Shown here one piece after another: positions 8,513-18,270 of a DNA stretch of 64,000 nucleotides. The position numbers and the translations under genes are program-made. How positions within the stretch are numbered: position 1 is the first letter of the stretch; each line of letters opens with the position of its first letter. The notes under the pieces are model-generated. The model had not been told where the DNA came from, made no database searches, and saw nothing but the letters and a program-made list of their open reading frames with translations. The stretch is from an uncultured Sulfitobacter sp. (GTDB lineage Bacteria > Pseudomonadota > Alphaproteobacteria > Rhodobacterales > Rhodobacteraceae). The stretch covers positions 19,852-83,851 of the forward strand of contig CANMXJ010000017.1 of assembly GCA_947501805.1 (NCBI GenBank), in the 5' to 3' direction.

Positions 8513-11500
8513 TCATAGGTCGGCAAGCAGCGCAGCCAGTTCGGCTTCAATTTCGTCTGTCATATCGTTTTCGTCATCTTCATCTGCATCCTGATCAAAT
8601 TCAGCAAGCAAAGCATCTAGTTCATCCTCTGCGTCCTGTGTCGTGGCGGCCGATTGCGTGACCTGCGAGGATGGCGGCGGGGCATCCCCGGACCATGGTC
8701 CCAAAATTTCTCCGCCCCCAAGCGACTGGAACGATCCCAGCCGTATCTCATCCCGCCCTTTGGCGGAAATCACTGGCAGATATCCGCGACCCAACACGGT
8801 TTCGACCTTGTCCGTTGTCAAATTGCGTTCTGTGCAGGGTAGCGCAACAATATCGCCGTAACGGTCCTTCACAAAATGATAGGGCATGTCTCCCAATGAC
8901 ATGATCTGCCCAAGCTCCAGTGCGGTACCGTTTTCCTTAAACGACTTTGCCAGCAATATTGACACCAACACCACAGGGTTTGCCCATAACATACCAGAAA
9001 GTCCGCCGCGTTGGGTGAATTCCTCAAATTCGAATTCATATATCGGTTCCGACTTCGCGCCATAAGGACGACGAAGCAGAAAACGCGGCGTGACAAGTGC
9101 CAGATGCTTCGCTTCTGGCATGGCGCGCAGGGCGTCCCATTCCGCAGCAACAAGGGGGTGGCGGTTCTTTTGGGGAGTGTCCATGAAGGTCGTTGAAATC
9201 GCGGCAAAAAACGGGGCATGCACATGTGCAGCGACACGTGCAATGCGGCCCAAAAGCTGCGCATGCGGCGGCGTTTCCTCAAAGTTATACATGCCGATCA
9301 AGGCAGAATAGGCACCGCGCCCTGTTTCCGCGTCCATCGGGGTGTCTGTTAGCATTCGCATCAATCCGCTTTGCGCAAGATCATCGGATTGAGTAAGGTC
9401 CGCCGCGATTTCCTCGGCTGAGACATCATAGAGCATCACATCAAGGTTTTCATCGGTTTCAATGCTGCGCACGATCAGGTCGATTGCCCGCCATTGTGAC
9501 TCCACCGATTGAAATTCCGGATGGTGCAAGATCAAACGCATCGCATCCGAAAGGGCATCATCCACGGCTTGCGCCATCGCGGTTGCATCTGCATCAGGTA
9601 TTTTGCGGATATGCGGTCCCACGATCCGCGCCAGCATTTCATCCAGTGGAGAGGCTTGAGCAAGTGTAGCGCCTGTATCCCCGATCAGCTTTTGAAAATC
9701 GCTCAGCTTGTGACCGGCGTGCAGGGTGTTCCCACTAGATGTGGCTTTTGCAGGTTTGACCGGTCGCCCGTGGGCTTTGCCCCATTCCATTAACGATTTA
9801 GCCGCACTTTCAGCGGTGCCACCATGCGCCAATTGCGCCTTGAGATCACGCAAGGCCGAGAAAATTTCGACATTTTCAAACAATTCGTCGGGATGCAGGT
9901 CATCCAGTCCGGTTAACTTGACCTCTACGCCCGCACCGTCTTTGCCAACGGGCAGAACAAGTGTGGTCGCAAAGCTTTCGATCACCTCTTCAACAGTATC
10001 AAGATCAAGCATGATTGCAGGACGGATTGCCAGATCATCACCAACTTCGAGAACACCGCGCGCAGACCGCCCCGTGAAATCACCCAAAATCGCAAGACGA
10101 AACCGTTTGCGCTCCAGTTTTTGGGGTGCGGGACGGTCGGCAGTCATCTGGCCAAAGGCCAGTTCCGGTTCCGCAGAACGAGGCGCTTCGGTTGTGCTGT
10201 TTGTCTCTACCATCTCTGGAACATCCTCGCCCTCGCCTGCTGCCAAAAGCTCTGCATCACCCATCAATTCACCCAATAGCACATCCAGATCATCCGCGTC
10301 CGTGTCCGGTTCGATTGCATCATCTTCTGGCATGTCCCCGACGTCAGCATCAAGCGTGGCCAGTATCGCATCCAGATCATCACTGGCCTGCGGTTCGAGG
10401 GGGGCCGCCGTGTCGTGCTGCGCAAGCCCCTCGCTGTCGCTTGTCACCTCTGACGGATCTTCTTCGAGACTGGCAAGCAGACTGTCGAGGTCTTCGTCAT
10501 CGTCTTGGCCTTCGAGATCAGGCAGCAGGTTTTCAATATCATCCTCTGCGGCTTTATCTGGCGTGATGTCTTTCGGTACAGGGTCTGCTTCTGCTTGCGT
10601 CAAGCTGGCGTCCGCAATGCTTTCGTTCTCCGCGTGATCCGCCGAGTGCGTGTGCGCGACGTCATTGCCTGCATCGCTCTTTGTTACTTCAACCCCTGCA
10701 ACCGGGGAAGGCTCGGGATCATTTGTCTCTAATCCGGCATGTGTGTCGACTTCTGAGGTGTCGACCGCATCAAGTTCGGCAAGGGCATCACCGGTATGTT
10801 CGTCCTTTTCCAAATCGGGGGACGTCTGCAGGGTTGCCAAGGCCACGTCTGGTGTCTCTTCTTCGACATCTGCAACCGCAGGCTCAAGTCCTGCCAGAAT
10901 GTCGTCAGCAGCACTCTCTTCCTCGATGTCCTTGGCGGGTTCGAGATTGGCAAGCGCTGTCGCATGATCATCCGTTTCGCGTTGCTCCTCGATACTATCC
11001 AGTCCTGCCAGAACGTCTTCTGTGTTATCGGACTGTTCCTCCACAGGTGTTTGTCCAATGCTTGCGATGACGGCGCTCACAGCAAGTGTTTCTTCGGCAT
11101 TGGTCAGGGCGGGCGGCAATTCCAGATCCGCGAGGGCATCCGCTGCGGTGGGTTCCTGAGGTGCCGGTTTCGGTGCTTCCAATCCGGCCAGAACCTCTTC
11201 TGGCGTTTCGACGCTCTCTGCAACGGCAGGAGGTTCTAGACTTGCAAGAGTTGCATCTGTCTTGTCCTCATCCTGCGGGACGTCAGGAGCATCCAGATCA
11301 GCCAGTATTGCGGCGGACGTGTCTTCTTCGCTCACCTCCTCAACAGGGTCCAGTCCGGCGAGGGCAACGGCTGTTTCGTCGATCTGTTCAATCTCTGCTG
11401 GTGCTTCCAGACCTGCAAGGGTTGTGGTGATATCCTCGTTGCCTGCGGGGTCTTCAACGCTGTCCAGCCCCGCAAGAATTTCGTCAGAACGATCCACTTC

Positions 11501-12229
11501 CTCCACAAAATCAGGGGTGTCCAATCTGGCCAGAACCACAGCGGCATCATTTCCCTTCACCACTTCGACCGGCGCTTCCAAAGCGGCAAGCACATCGGCG
11601 CTTCGATCTTCTTCACCCTCTTGGGGTGTTTCGACATGGCGCAGCGCGTCCAACGCAGCGGTGTTGTCTGCTTCCGGTGCTTTCGGTTCTGGCGCTTGGC
11701 TGCTCAGGGTCTCTAGCGCATGCTGTGATGTGTCGACTTCTGTTAGTTCAACTCGCTCTGTGGCTCTCAACTCGTCCAATGCCTTGGTGCGGTCATCCTG
11801 CATCGGGGTATCTGGCGTGACCACCCGCAACGCGTCTAATGCTTCATCTGGGGTGTCCTCGTCGGGTTGATCGATCTCAACCGTCTTTAAGGCGTCCAAT
11901 GCTTCCTGCGATCCGTTGTCCTCTTCCTCGGCAATCTCGATCGCGCGCAACCCATCCAATGCTGAACTGCCATCATCCACCTGCTGTTGCACAACTTCGC
12001 TGGTGCGCAAGGCGTTCAATGCACGTTCGGTCCCATCGTCGACTTCTTCCTCAACCGGTGCGATGGATCGAAGTGCGTCCAATGCGCTATTTGTATTGTC
12101 TTGCGGTGCCTCCGGCAGTTCGACGGCGCGCAGGCTGTCGAGGGCGGATGCGCCGTTTGCGCCGTCTGATTTGTCATCGGTTGTTGGCGCGTCTTTGCCC
12201 GCTTTGGATTTTTTAGAGTTGCCAGCCAT
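8513..12229 (-). CDS. TssB/TssC-like sheath fusion with long acidic repeat tail
   Basis: A 1238-residue protein. Residues about 29-500 are 24 tandem 19-21-residue units of the form (A/V/I)L-x-x-L-(R/E/D) followed by an acidic tail. Residues 500-690 are very acidic and keep the same LDxLL motifs. From about 700 a TssB-like part begins (RFRLAILGDFTGR), then a TssC-like part (about 855-1180) with RFLLRRPYGAKSEP and FEFEEF, matching RFLGRLPYGSKTEP and FAFEED in the separate TssC of this operon. An acidic tail with LDALLAEF and LAALLADL closes it. Normal tssB and tssC are also present, so this is an extra sheath-like subunit, perhaps a baseplate-end or regulatory sheath paralogue. Agrobacterium likewise has a second TssC, which is a loose parallel. 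The start is 6 bp past the stop of the channel gene. Confidence 0.85.
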   Translation of the reverse strand: MAGNSKKSKAGKDAPTTDDKSDGANGASALDSLRAVELPEAPQDNTNSALDALRSIAPVEEEVDDGTERALNALRTSEVVQQQVDDGSSALDGLRAIEIAEEEDNGSQEALDALKTVEIDQPDEDTPDEALDALRVVTPDTPMQDDRTKALDELRATERVELTEVDTSQHALETLSSQAPEPKAPEADNTAALDALRHVETPQEGEEDRSADVLAALEAPVEVVKGNDAAVVLARLDTPDFVEEVDRSDEILAGLDSVEDPAGNEDITTTLAGLEAPAEIEQIDETAVALAGLDPVEEVSEEDTSAAILADLDAPDVPQDEDKTDATLASLEPPAVAESVETPEEVLAGLEAPKPAPQEPTAADALADLELPPALTNAEETLAVSAVIASIGQTPVEEQSDNTEDVLAGLDSIEEQRETDDHATALANLEPAKDIEEESAADDILAGLEPAVADVEEETPDVALATLQTSPDLEKDEHTGDALAELDAVDTSEVDTHAGLETNDPEPSPVAGVEVTKSDAGNDVAHTHSADHAENESIADASLTQAEADPVPKDITPDKAAEDDIENLLPDLEGQDDDEDLDSLLASLEEDPSEVTSDSEGLAQHDTAAPLEPQASDDLDAILATLDADVGDMPEDDAIEPDTDADDLDVLLGELMGDAELLAAGEGEDVPEMVETNSTTEAPRSAEPELAFGQMTADRPAPQKLERKRFRLAILGDFTGRSARGVLEVGDDLAIRPAIMLDLDTVEEVIESFATTLVLPVGKDGAGVEVKLTGLDDLHPDELFENVEIFSALRDLKAQLAHGGTAESAAKSLMEWGKAHGRPVKPAKATSSGNTLHAGHKLSDFQKLIGDTGATLAQASPLDEMLARIVGPHIRKIPDADATAMAQAVDDALSDAMRLILHHPEFQSVESQWRAIDLIVRSIETDENLDVMLYDVSAEEIAADLTQSDDLAQSGLMRMLTDTPMDAETGRGAYSALIGMYNFEETPPHAQLLGRIARVAAHVHAPFFAAISTTFMDTPQKNRHPLVAAEWDALRAMPEAKHLALVTPRFLLRRPYGAKSEPIYEFEFEEFTQRGGLSGMLWANPVVLVSILLAKSFKENGTALELGQIMSLGDMPYHFVKDRYGDIVALPCTERNLTTDKVETVLGRGYLPVISAKGRDEIRLGSFQSLGGGEILGPWSGDAPPPSSQVTQSAATTQDAEDELDALLAEFDQDADEDDENDMTDEIEAELAALLADL
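10730..12145 (-). repeat. About 24 tandem ~57-63 bp coding repeats
   Basis: These in-frame repeats lie inside the TssB/TssC-like fusion gene and encode units of 19-21 residues. The first nine begin ALDxLR (for example ALDALRHVE); the following ones begin (V/I/T/A)LAGLE or LD. Each unit is a short amphipathic helix followed by an acidic, Pro-containing linker. The DNA copies have diverged, although words such as gcgtccaatgc recur among the first units, so the array is old rather than freshly expanded. Units near residues 365 and 388 are irregular. Confidence 0.85.
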
Positions 12230-12235
12230 CGTGTC

Positions 12236-13093
12236 TTAGGTGCCCCCTTTGCGATTGCTTTCGGCGATCTCGGCGCGCAGGGCTTTGACCTCTTCCATCA
12301 ACGCCAACACGTTGCGATCCACGATATCCGTTTCATTGCGCACTAAGGCCCGGAGGTTTTCGAATTCGGCCTCGGTTTCTTCTTCCACGGCACCCTGCAT
12401 CGTGTTGACCAACAGGCCGATGAAAAGGTTCAAAACCGAAAACGCGGTCACGACAATAAAGGGAACAAAGAAGGCCCAGGCAGAAGGGTAGTCCTCCATC
12501 ACCGGACGCACGATCCCCATGGACCAACTTTCCAGAGTCATGATCTGGAACAAGGAATAAAGCGATTTGCCCAAGGTGCCGAACCACTGGGGAAAGGATG
12601 CGCCGTACATCAGGGTTGCCATCACACCAAAGACGTAGAACACGATCGAGATCATCACGATCACGGCACCCATCCCCGGCAAGGCGTCGAGCAATGCCTG
12701 CACAACGGCCCGCATTTGCGGCACCACCGACAAAAGGCGCATGGCGCGGATTACCCGCAGACCACGCAGCGCAGACAGACCTTCCTGAGTTGGCAACAGA
12801 CCCAAGCTGACCACCGCAAGGTCAAAGATATTCCATGCGCTTCGGAAGAATGACATCCGGTAGGCATAGAATTTGATCATCAACTCGGCGACAAAGATGG
12901 TCAGGACGATGTTGTCGAGAAGACGTAATATACCCCCGATGCGCTCCATCATAATGGCTGATGTGGAAAGGCCCAAAGCAACCGCGTTAAAGATGATCAC
13001 GCCCAGAATAGCATTCTTGAACCATTCCGCTTCGACAAGATGATAGGCCCAGGCGCGGCTGGGACTCATGTTCGCTGTGTCCATGACTGCCAT
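12236..13093 (-). CDS. Bacterial voltage-gated sodium channel (BacNav, NaChBac type)
   Basis: A 285-residue single-domain six-helix channel that should form a tetramer in the inner membrane. The S4 voltage sensor shows arginines at three-residue spacing (RGLRVIRAMRLL, near residue 110). The selectivity filter TLESWSM (about 185-191) is the sodium-selective BacNav sequence. S6 (VVTAFSVLNLFIGLLVNTMQ) runs into an acidic neck and a C-terminal coiled coil (VLALMEEVKALRAEI), as in the family. The identity is clear. The oddity is the location: it lies inside a T6SS operon, 81 bp after an unknown helical protein and 6 bp before the sheath fusion, and is probably co-transcribed. A role in T6SS firing, ion balance or immunity is only inference. 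Confidence 0.93.
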   Translation of the reverse strand: MAVMDTANMSPSRAWAYHLVEAEWFKNAILGVIIFNAVALGLSTSAIMMERIGGILRLLDNIVLTIFVAELMIKFYAYRMSFFRSAWNIFDLAVVSLGLLPTQEGLSALRGLRVIRAMRLLSVVPQMRAVVQALLDALPGMGAVIVMISIVFYVFGVMATLMYGASFPQWFGTLGKSLYSLFQIMTLESWSMGIVRPVMEDYPSAWAFFVPFIVVTAFSVLNLFIGLLVNTMQGAVEEETEAEFENLRALVRNETDIVDRNVLALMEEVKALRAEIAESNRKGGT

Positions 13094-13174
13094 GTCTAAA
13101 CTGTCCTTTTTTCCTGATCCCGACGGCGCGGGAACCGCGGCCTTGCGGGGTCTGTTGTTCGCATCTGCCCATGA

Positions 13175-14410
13175 TCACGCAGCATCAAAGATTGTCCCGT
13201 CAACCGCCTTGCTGAAAATCTTATCATAGGTGTAGCTTGCCGCTGCCGCGCCCAAACCCATGCCAAGATCCTGCGCCCCTTTTGCGATCTTGTTACCGTC
13301 GATCACCGCTAGTCCGACACCAGCCAGCTTGAGGATTTCACGCAGAACTTTCAGCCCTTTGCTGTCCTTCAGTTCAAGCTTCTTCATGCGTTTGCTCAGG
13401 TTTTCGATGGGCTTTTTCCATTTTACCACATCGTTATACATTAGCGGAATCTTGTCGATCAGCGCCTGAACCTCCGTATAGCTTTTGGCCAGTGCGTCAT
13501 CTAATTGCTTTTCAATGATTTTCTTGACTGCTTTGGGTGAAGGAGTCGGATGGCCCTTAAGTCGCTTATCGACATCTTTCAGGAAATCCTTGCGCATCTT
13601 GTCCTGATCCTTGAGCACCTTGTTCAGCTTTCTGGAAACGTCGTGAACCTTCACAACAATCTGCGCGTACTTCGCGCTCAGGGTCGACATTGCAGAGTCG
13701 CAGGTCTTGATCGAGGGTTGCGAAATACCGACAAATTCGTTCAGCACGGCGGCGCTGATCTCGTTTGCGGCAAAGACGCCGCTGTTCTTTGCGGCCTTTT
13801 CAACAACCGCCAGATTGGTCTCCAGTACAACTTTTGACTGCTCAATTGTGATGGCGATCTTGCCAACTTCGGTCACAAGAGTGGCTGCCGACTTGATAAA
13901 TCCGGCAATCCCGATCACCGCACCAGCCCCCCCTGAAAAGGGTGATGTCACCGTGGCCGCAATTGAAACAGCCAGTCCAGCAAGGGTTGCTCCGATGGTC
14001 GAGACAATCTTGATCTTGAAATTCTTCCATTCCTTGCGTTTGGACTGAAGGTCTTTCCAGGCGGCTTTCACGGCCAGTTCACAGGCTTTTTCCGCAATTT
14101 TCACATCGTTCTTGATAGCATTGTTCAGACCGCTCAACTGCTTGTCCATGACCTTTTGATCGGCCCCTTTTTCGACCATGGTCAGAAACACTTTGTCAAA
14201 GACCACACATTTCTTGCGGATTGTGTCGTTTGTCTGCTCGTAGATTTCCAGACAGGCATTGCTGAATTCCTGTATCAAAAGCGGGTCTTTCTCCGCTTCT
14301 TTTGCGATCTTTTTGTCAAGCGTGACTTTGACACTCATGTTCAATGCCGGTGGCTTGACCATCTTGAGACCGGGGACTTTGACGTCCATTTTCTTTTTGT
14401 AGGCAAACAT
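13175..14410 (-). CDS. Unknown Lys-rich helical protein with hydrophobic hairpin; candidate T6SS effector
   Basis: I do not recognise a family. The 411-residue protein is Lys-rich and almost wholly helical. At about residues 134-180 is a long Gly/Ala-rich hydrophobic stretch (STIGATLAGLAVSIAATV, then GGAGAVIGIAGFIKSAATL) resembling the membrane-inserting hairpin of alpha-pore-forming toxins. A second, weaker one lies near the end (about 385-400, GMGLGAAAASY). Long amphipathic helices flank it. There is no signal peptide, as expected for T6SS cargo. A strong ribosome site (AGGAAGG, 8 bases before the ATG) supports the start. It lies between clpV and the sodium channel gene. A pore-forming effector is a hypothesis; a structural helical-bundle protein is the alternative. 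Confidence 0.75.
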   Translation of the reverse strand: MFAYKKKMDVKVPGLKMVKPPALNMSVKVTLDKKIAKEAEKDPLLIQEFSNACLEIYEQTNDTIRKKCVVFDKVFLTMVEKGADQKVMDKQLSGLNNAIKNDVKIAEKACELAVKAAWKDLQSKRKEWKNFKIKIVSTIGATLAGLAVSIAATVTSPFSGGAGAVIGIAGFIKSAATLVTEVGKIAITIEQSKVVLETNLAVVEKAAKNSGVFAANEISAAVLNEFVGISQPSIKTCDSAMSTLSAKYAQIVVKVHDVSRKLNKVLKDQDKMRKDFLKDVDKRLKGHPTPSPKAVKKIIEKQLDDALAKSYTEVQALIDKIPLMYNDVVKWKKPIENLSKRMKKLELKDSKGLKVLREILKLAGVGLAVIDGNKIAKGAQDLGMGLGAAAASYTYDKIFSKAVDGTIFDAA

Positions 14411-14501
14411 AAAAACAGCCTTCCTGTGTCTAAGAAATCAAATTTCTTTAAAATGCGTGATCATGGGCGGATGCCCACAACCTTTCTTTCTGGAGGTCCT
14501 T

Positions 14502-17210
14502 TCAATCAAAATTGTAGGTAAAGGCGCTGTCGGTCACATCAATATTGACTGCCTTTACGGGTTTGCCTTCCATCATCCGGCGTAGAAATTCCGCCGAGAT
14601 ATCCGGAAGCATTGTATTGGTGACGATGGCGTCGATCATGCGTCCGCCGCTTTCCAATTCCTGACAGCGGTCAACGATCAGATCAACAACTGCATCTGAA
14701 TAGGTAAAGGGCACATCATGTGTTTCCTCGACGCGTTTCTTGATCCGGCCAAGTTGCAATTTGGTGATTTCTGCAATCATATGCGGGCTAAGCGGGTAGT
14801 ATGGGATCGTGACCAAGCGCCCCAACAGGGCAGCAGGAAAGATTTTCAACAGCGGATCACGCAGCGCCTTGGCGATGCCTTCGGGTTCGGGCAACAGGTC
14901 CGGATCGCTGCACAGGTCCATGATCAGGTCGGAGCCTGCGTTGGAGGTCAGCAGGATCAGCGTATTCTTGAAATCAATCGTCCGTCCTTCGCCGTCTTCC
15001 ATGACGCCCTTGTCAAACACCTGAAAGAAAATCTCGTGCACGTCGGGATGTGCCTTTTCCACTTCGTCCAGCAAAACCACGGAATAGGGTTTGCGCCGCA
15101 CCGCTTCGGTCAGTACACCACCTTCGCCATAGCCGACATACCCCGGAGGGGCACCCTTGAGGCTGGAGACACTATGGGCCTCCTGATACTCCGACATGTT
15201 GATGGTGATGACGTTTTGCTCGCCCCCATAAAGCACTTCGGCCAGCGCCAGTGCGGTTTCAGTTTTGCCGACGCCAGACGTGCCCGCCAGCATGAAAACC
15301 CCGATAGGTTTGTTGGGGTTATCAAGGCCTGCGCGGCTGGTCTGGATGCGCTTGGCAATCATCGACATCGCGTGATCCTGCCCGATAACCCGCTTGCCAA
15401 GATGTTCTTCCAGATTGAGAACTGTTGCCAGCTCGTCACTGACCATGCGTCCCACAGGGATGCCCGTCCAGTCACCCACAACGGAGGCAACCGCCTGTTC
15501 ATCCACGATCGGCAGGATCAGCGGGTTTTCCCCCTGTGCCTCTGACAGTTTCGCGTTCGCGGCTTTTAGCTTTGTCATAACCTCCGCACGGGCGGCATCG
15601 TCCAGCGCATCCTCGCCACCTTCCGGCGCAATTTCAGCGCCGTCTTCAACCGGCGCGCCGCCTGCTCGCAGTTGCGCGCGCAGATCAAGTATTTCGGCCA
15701 CGATTTCTTTCTCGACATCCCAGCAGGCTTGCAACCCTTCCAGACGTTCCGCGACTTCGGCTTTCTCCGCTTCTACTTTGGCGCGGCGTTCGTCTACGTC
15801 AAAACCGGCGCTTTCGTCTCGTCCGATGATCTCGAGTTCTGTCTCCAACGCCTCGATCCGGCGCTGTGCATCGTCTACCTGTGCAGGCACCGCATGCTGG
15901 CTGACGGCTACGCGGGCGCAGGCGGTATCAAGCACGCTCACGGATTTGTCCGGCAGTTGTCGGGCTGGAATATAGCGGGCAGACAGCGCCACCGCCGCTT
16001 CGATGCCTTCATCCAACACCTGAACCTTGTGGTGCTTTTCCAGCATCGACGCGATGCCACGCATCATCATCACCGCTTTGGGCACATCGGGTTCATCAAC
16101 CTGTACCACCTGAAAACGCCGTGTGAGTGCTGGGTCTTTTTCAATGTATTTCTTGTACTCGGCCCATGTGGTCGCACCAATGGTCCTCAGCGTGCCGCGT
16201 GCCAGCGCAGGTTTCAGCAGGTTCGCCGCATCACCCGTGCCTGCCGCACCACCCGCACCCACAAGCGTATGAGTTTCATCGACAAACATGATGATCGGTG
16301 TCGGGCTGGATTGCACTTCATCAATGACAGAGCGCAGGCGGTTTTCAAATTCGCCTTTCATCGACGCACCCGCCTGCAGCAGGCCCACGTCCAACACCAG
16401 CAACCGCACATCCTGCAACGCCGGTGGTACATCGCCGCGTGCAATGCGCAGGGCAAACCCTTCGACAACGGCAGTTTTGCCAACGCCCGCTTCTCCCGTC
16501 AGGATCGGGTTGTTCTGCCGCCTGCGCATCAACACATCAATGATTTGGCGGATTTCCTCATCGCGGCCCACAATCGGGTCGATCTCGCCGTCGCGGGCCT
16601 GTTGCGTAAGATCAGTACAAAACTGCTCCAGCGCCTCACCCTTGCCCATTTGCGCGGGTGATATCGCATCAGATGCTTCACCGGGGTTCGCACCACCGCC
16701 TGTGTTCGATCCGTCCTGCGCGCCCATGTGATCTTCGGGTGATCCGGCTGTCGCCTCGTGAAAATTTTCGGCCAGATCATCATGTTTAATCTTGGCCAGT
16801 TCAGGTGAAATACTTGACAGGATGTTGCGCAATGCAGGTGTTTTCAGCATGCCCAGCAACAAATGCCCCGTGCGCACGTTGCTTGAACTGAACAGCAAAG
16901 AGCCAAATACCCAGCCGCGCTCCATCGCATCCATCAAGTGATCGGACAGATCGGAAATCGCTGTGGCCCCGCGCGGCAGACCGTCCAGATTGCGGGTCAT
17001 CTCGGCGGCGATCTTGCCCACGTCCAGATCATAGTGATCAACGATGCGGTGCAGGTCGCTGCCCTGCCCTTGCAAAATCTGGTGCAGCCAATGCACCACC
17101 TCGACATACGGATTGCCCCGCATCTTGCAAAAAACGGTGGCACCTTCGACGGCCTTGTAGCCCAGACTGTTCAGCTTGCCGAACAATGCTACCCTGCTGA
17201 TCTCGCTCAT
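14502..17210 (-). CDS. clpV: ClpV (TssH) AAA+ sheath-disassembly ATPase
   Basis: ClpV pulls apart the contracted TssB/TssC sheath so that its subunits can be reused. The 902 residues show a Clp N-domain (about 10-160). The first AAA module has Walker [14 protein letters not shown] (near residue 241) and [14 protein letters not shown] coiled-coil middle domain covers about 440-560. The second AAA module has Walker [17 protein letters not shown] (near 643), [12 protein letters not shown] and LTSNAGSD. Length and order match TssH. It follows tssG by 19 bp and is followed by 91 bp holding a short GC hairpin (14464-14477), then the unknown helical gene. Confidence 0.97.
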   Translation of the reverse strand: MSEISRVALFGKLNSLGYKAVEGATVFCKMRGNPYVEVVHWLHQILQGQGSDLHRIVDHYDLDVGKIAAEMTRNLDGLPRGATAISDLSDHLMDAMERGWVFGSLLFSSSNVRTGHLLLGMLKTPALRNILSSISPELAKIKHDDLAENFHEATAGSPEDHMGAQDGSNTGGGANPGEASDAISPAQMGKGEALEQFCTDLTQQARDGEIDPIVGRDEEIRQIIDVLMRRRQNNPILTGEAGVGKTAVVEGFALRIARGDVPPALQDVRLLVLDVGLLQAGASMKGEFENRLRSVIDEVQSSPTPIIMFVDETHTLVGAGGAAGTGDAANLLKPALARGTLRTIGATTWAEYKKYIEKDPALTRRFQVVQVDEPDVPKAVMMMRGIASMLEKHHKVQVLDEGIEAAVALSARYIPARQLPDKSVSVLDTACARVAVSQHAVPAQVDDAQRRIEALETELEIIGRDESAGFDVDERRAKVEAEKAEVAERLEGLQACWDVEKEIVAEILDLRAQLRAGGAPVEDGAEIAPEGGEDALDDAARAEVMTKLKAANAKLSEAQGENPLILPIVDEQAVASVVGDWTGIPVGRMVSDELATVLNLEEHLGKRVIGQDHAMSMIAKRIQTSRAGLDNPNKPIGVFMLAGTSGVGKTETALALAEVLYGGEQNVITINMSEYQEAHSVSSLKGAPPGYVGYGEGGVLTEAVRRKPYSVVLLDEVEKAHPDVHEIFFQVFDKGVMEDGEGRTIDFKNTLILLTSNAGSDLIMDLCSDPDLLPEPEGIAKALRDPLLKIFPAALLGRLVTIPYYPLSPHMIAEITKLQLGRIKKRVEETHDVPFTYSDAVVDLIVDRCQELESGGRMIDAIVTNTMLPDISAEFLRRMMEGKPVKAVNIDVTDSAFTYNFD

Positions 17211-17229
17211 ATCCGTTTCTCCATAAAGT

Positions 17230-18270
17230 TCATGCTGGCGTGCTTAAATTGGTGCTTGGCGCAAGGAAAAGATCCCCGGCATCGGCGCGTGGCGTGTCAT
17301 CGGTTTTCGGGGCTTCCACCCACGAATTTTGCCCCAGTCGTGTTGTGCCGCCCAGTGACGACCTTGGCACCTGATCCCCCTTCAGGATCAGTTGTACGTC
17401 CCAATCAAGGCTGTCACCAACATAGCTGCGCACAATCGCTTCAAGCCGTTCGAACCCGTCATTTCCGGGCAGGAACCGCTCATAGCGTTCACGGTCCAGA
17501 GGTCCGATGCGCAATCGAAATTTGGCGGTCCGGCTCCAGACTTTTGATCCGATGCTGGACGTCTGACCGAGGCGGACCATGGCACCGGACTCCCAGCAAT
17601 CATCGGGTTCCAGATGCAGCCAGCATCCGACAAATTGTTCGATCTCCACATTGACGTCAAAGAACGCAGATAGAAAGGCCGTTAGCCCGTCCGGGTTTTT
17701 TGAACCCTGCGCCATGTAGGCCGCAAAATGGCGGCGTGAAAGATCGGGCATGGCATCACGGTTTTGCATGCCTTCACCGCGAAACCCGGCAAGGGCCGCA
17801 ACGCGCCGTTCGAATTCATCATCCGGGCGATCAAAGCTCGCCGCTGGCTGACCACTGCGCCACGCCCGATAAAACAGGCTTGTCATGCGGTGTGTCAGCA
17901 TGTTGGCAAAGGCGATAATCGTGTTGTCGCGGTGGTTGCGCTTCCTGTCGCGGGCATATTCCGTCAGGTGCAAAGGCAGCGGACCTTGAGGGCCGAACAG
18001 GCCAAAGAAGCGGTTGGTTAGCGTGCCCGGTGTTTTATCTGTTCCCGGGGTGAAGGAGGAGATGGTCGACGGTGGAAACGCCAGCTCTGCTTCTTGTCCC
18101 AGTCGGACGCGGTCTTCACGGGGTCGGCGGCTTTCTCCGAGACGCGGGGAGTCGGGATAGGCTGCATCAATCACACGCATGGCCTGAAAGACATGATGTT
18201 TTTCAGGCTCTTCCACCAATCTGGCGAAATGGTCTAAAGAATCTGGCCCAACCCGCTTTTTGGTCGCCAT
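17230..18270 (-). CDS. tssG: TssG T6SS baseplate protein
   Basis: TssG is a baseplate wedge protein that binds TssF, TssE and TssK. The 346-residue sequence has the family's typical features: FFGLFGPQGPLPLHLTEY near residue 90, the following helix with RDNTIIAFANMLTHR, and a later FVGCWLHLEPDD stretch. Its start overlaps the end of tssF by 37 bp, pointing to coupled translation of the two partners. Assignment is secure. Confidence 0.95.
   Translation of the reverse strand: MATKKRVGPDSLDHFARLVEEPEKHHVFQAMRVIDAAYPDSPRLGESRRPREDRVRLGQEAELAFPPSTISSFTPGTDKTPGTLTNRFFGLFGPQGPLPLHLTEYARDRKRNHRDNTIIAFANMLTHRMTSLFYRAWRSGQPAASFDRPDDEFERRVAALAGFRGEGMQNRDAMPDLSRRHFAAYMAQGSKNPDGLTAFLSAFFDVNVEIEQFVGCWLHLEPDDCWESGAMVRLGQTSSIGSKVWSRTAKFRLRIGPLDRERYERFLPGNDGFERLEAIVRSYVGDSLDWDVQLILKGDQVPRSSLGGTTRLGQNSWVEAPKTDDTPRADAGDLFLAPSTNLSTPA

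Noticed and set aside
10730..12145. Possible CRISPR or satellite array
   Set aside because: The units are diverged, in frame, and code for a regular protein repeat; there are no unique spacers between identical repeats.
14718..16661. Two long plus-strand frames (275 and 329 codons)
   Set aside because: They are antisense to clpV, which has complete AAA motifs; composition is that of a shadow frame.
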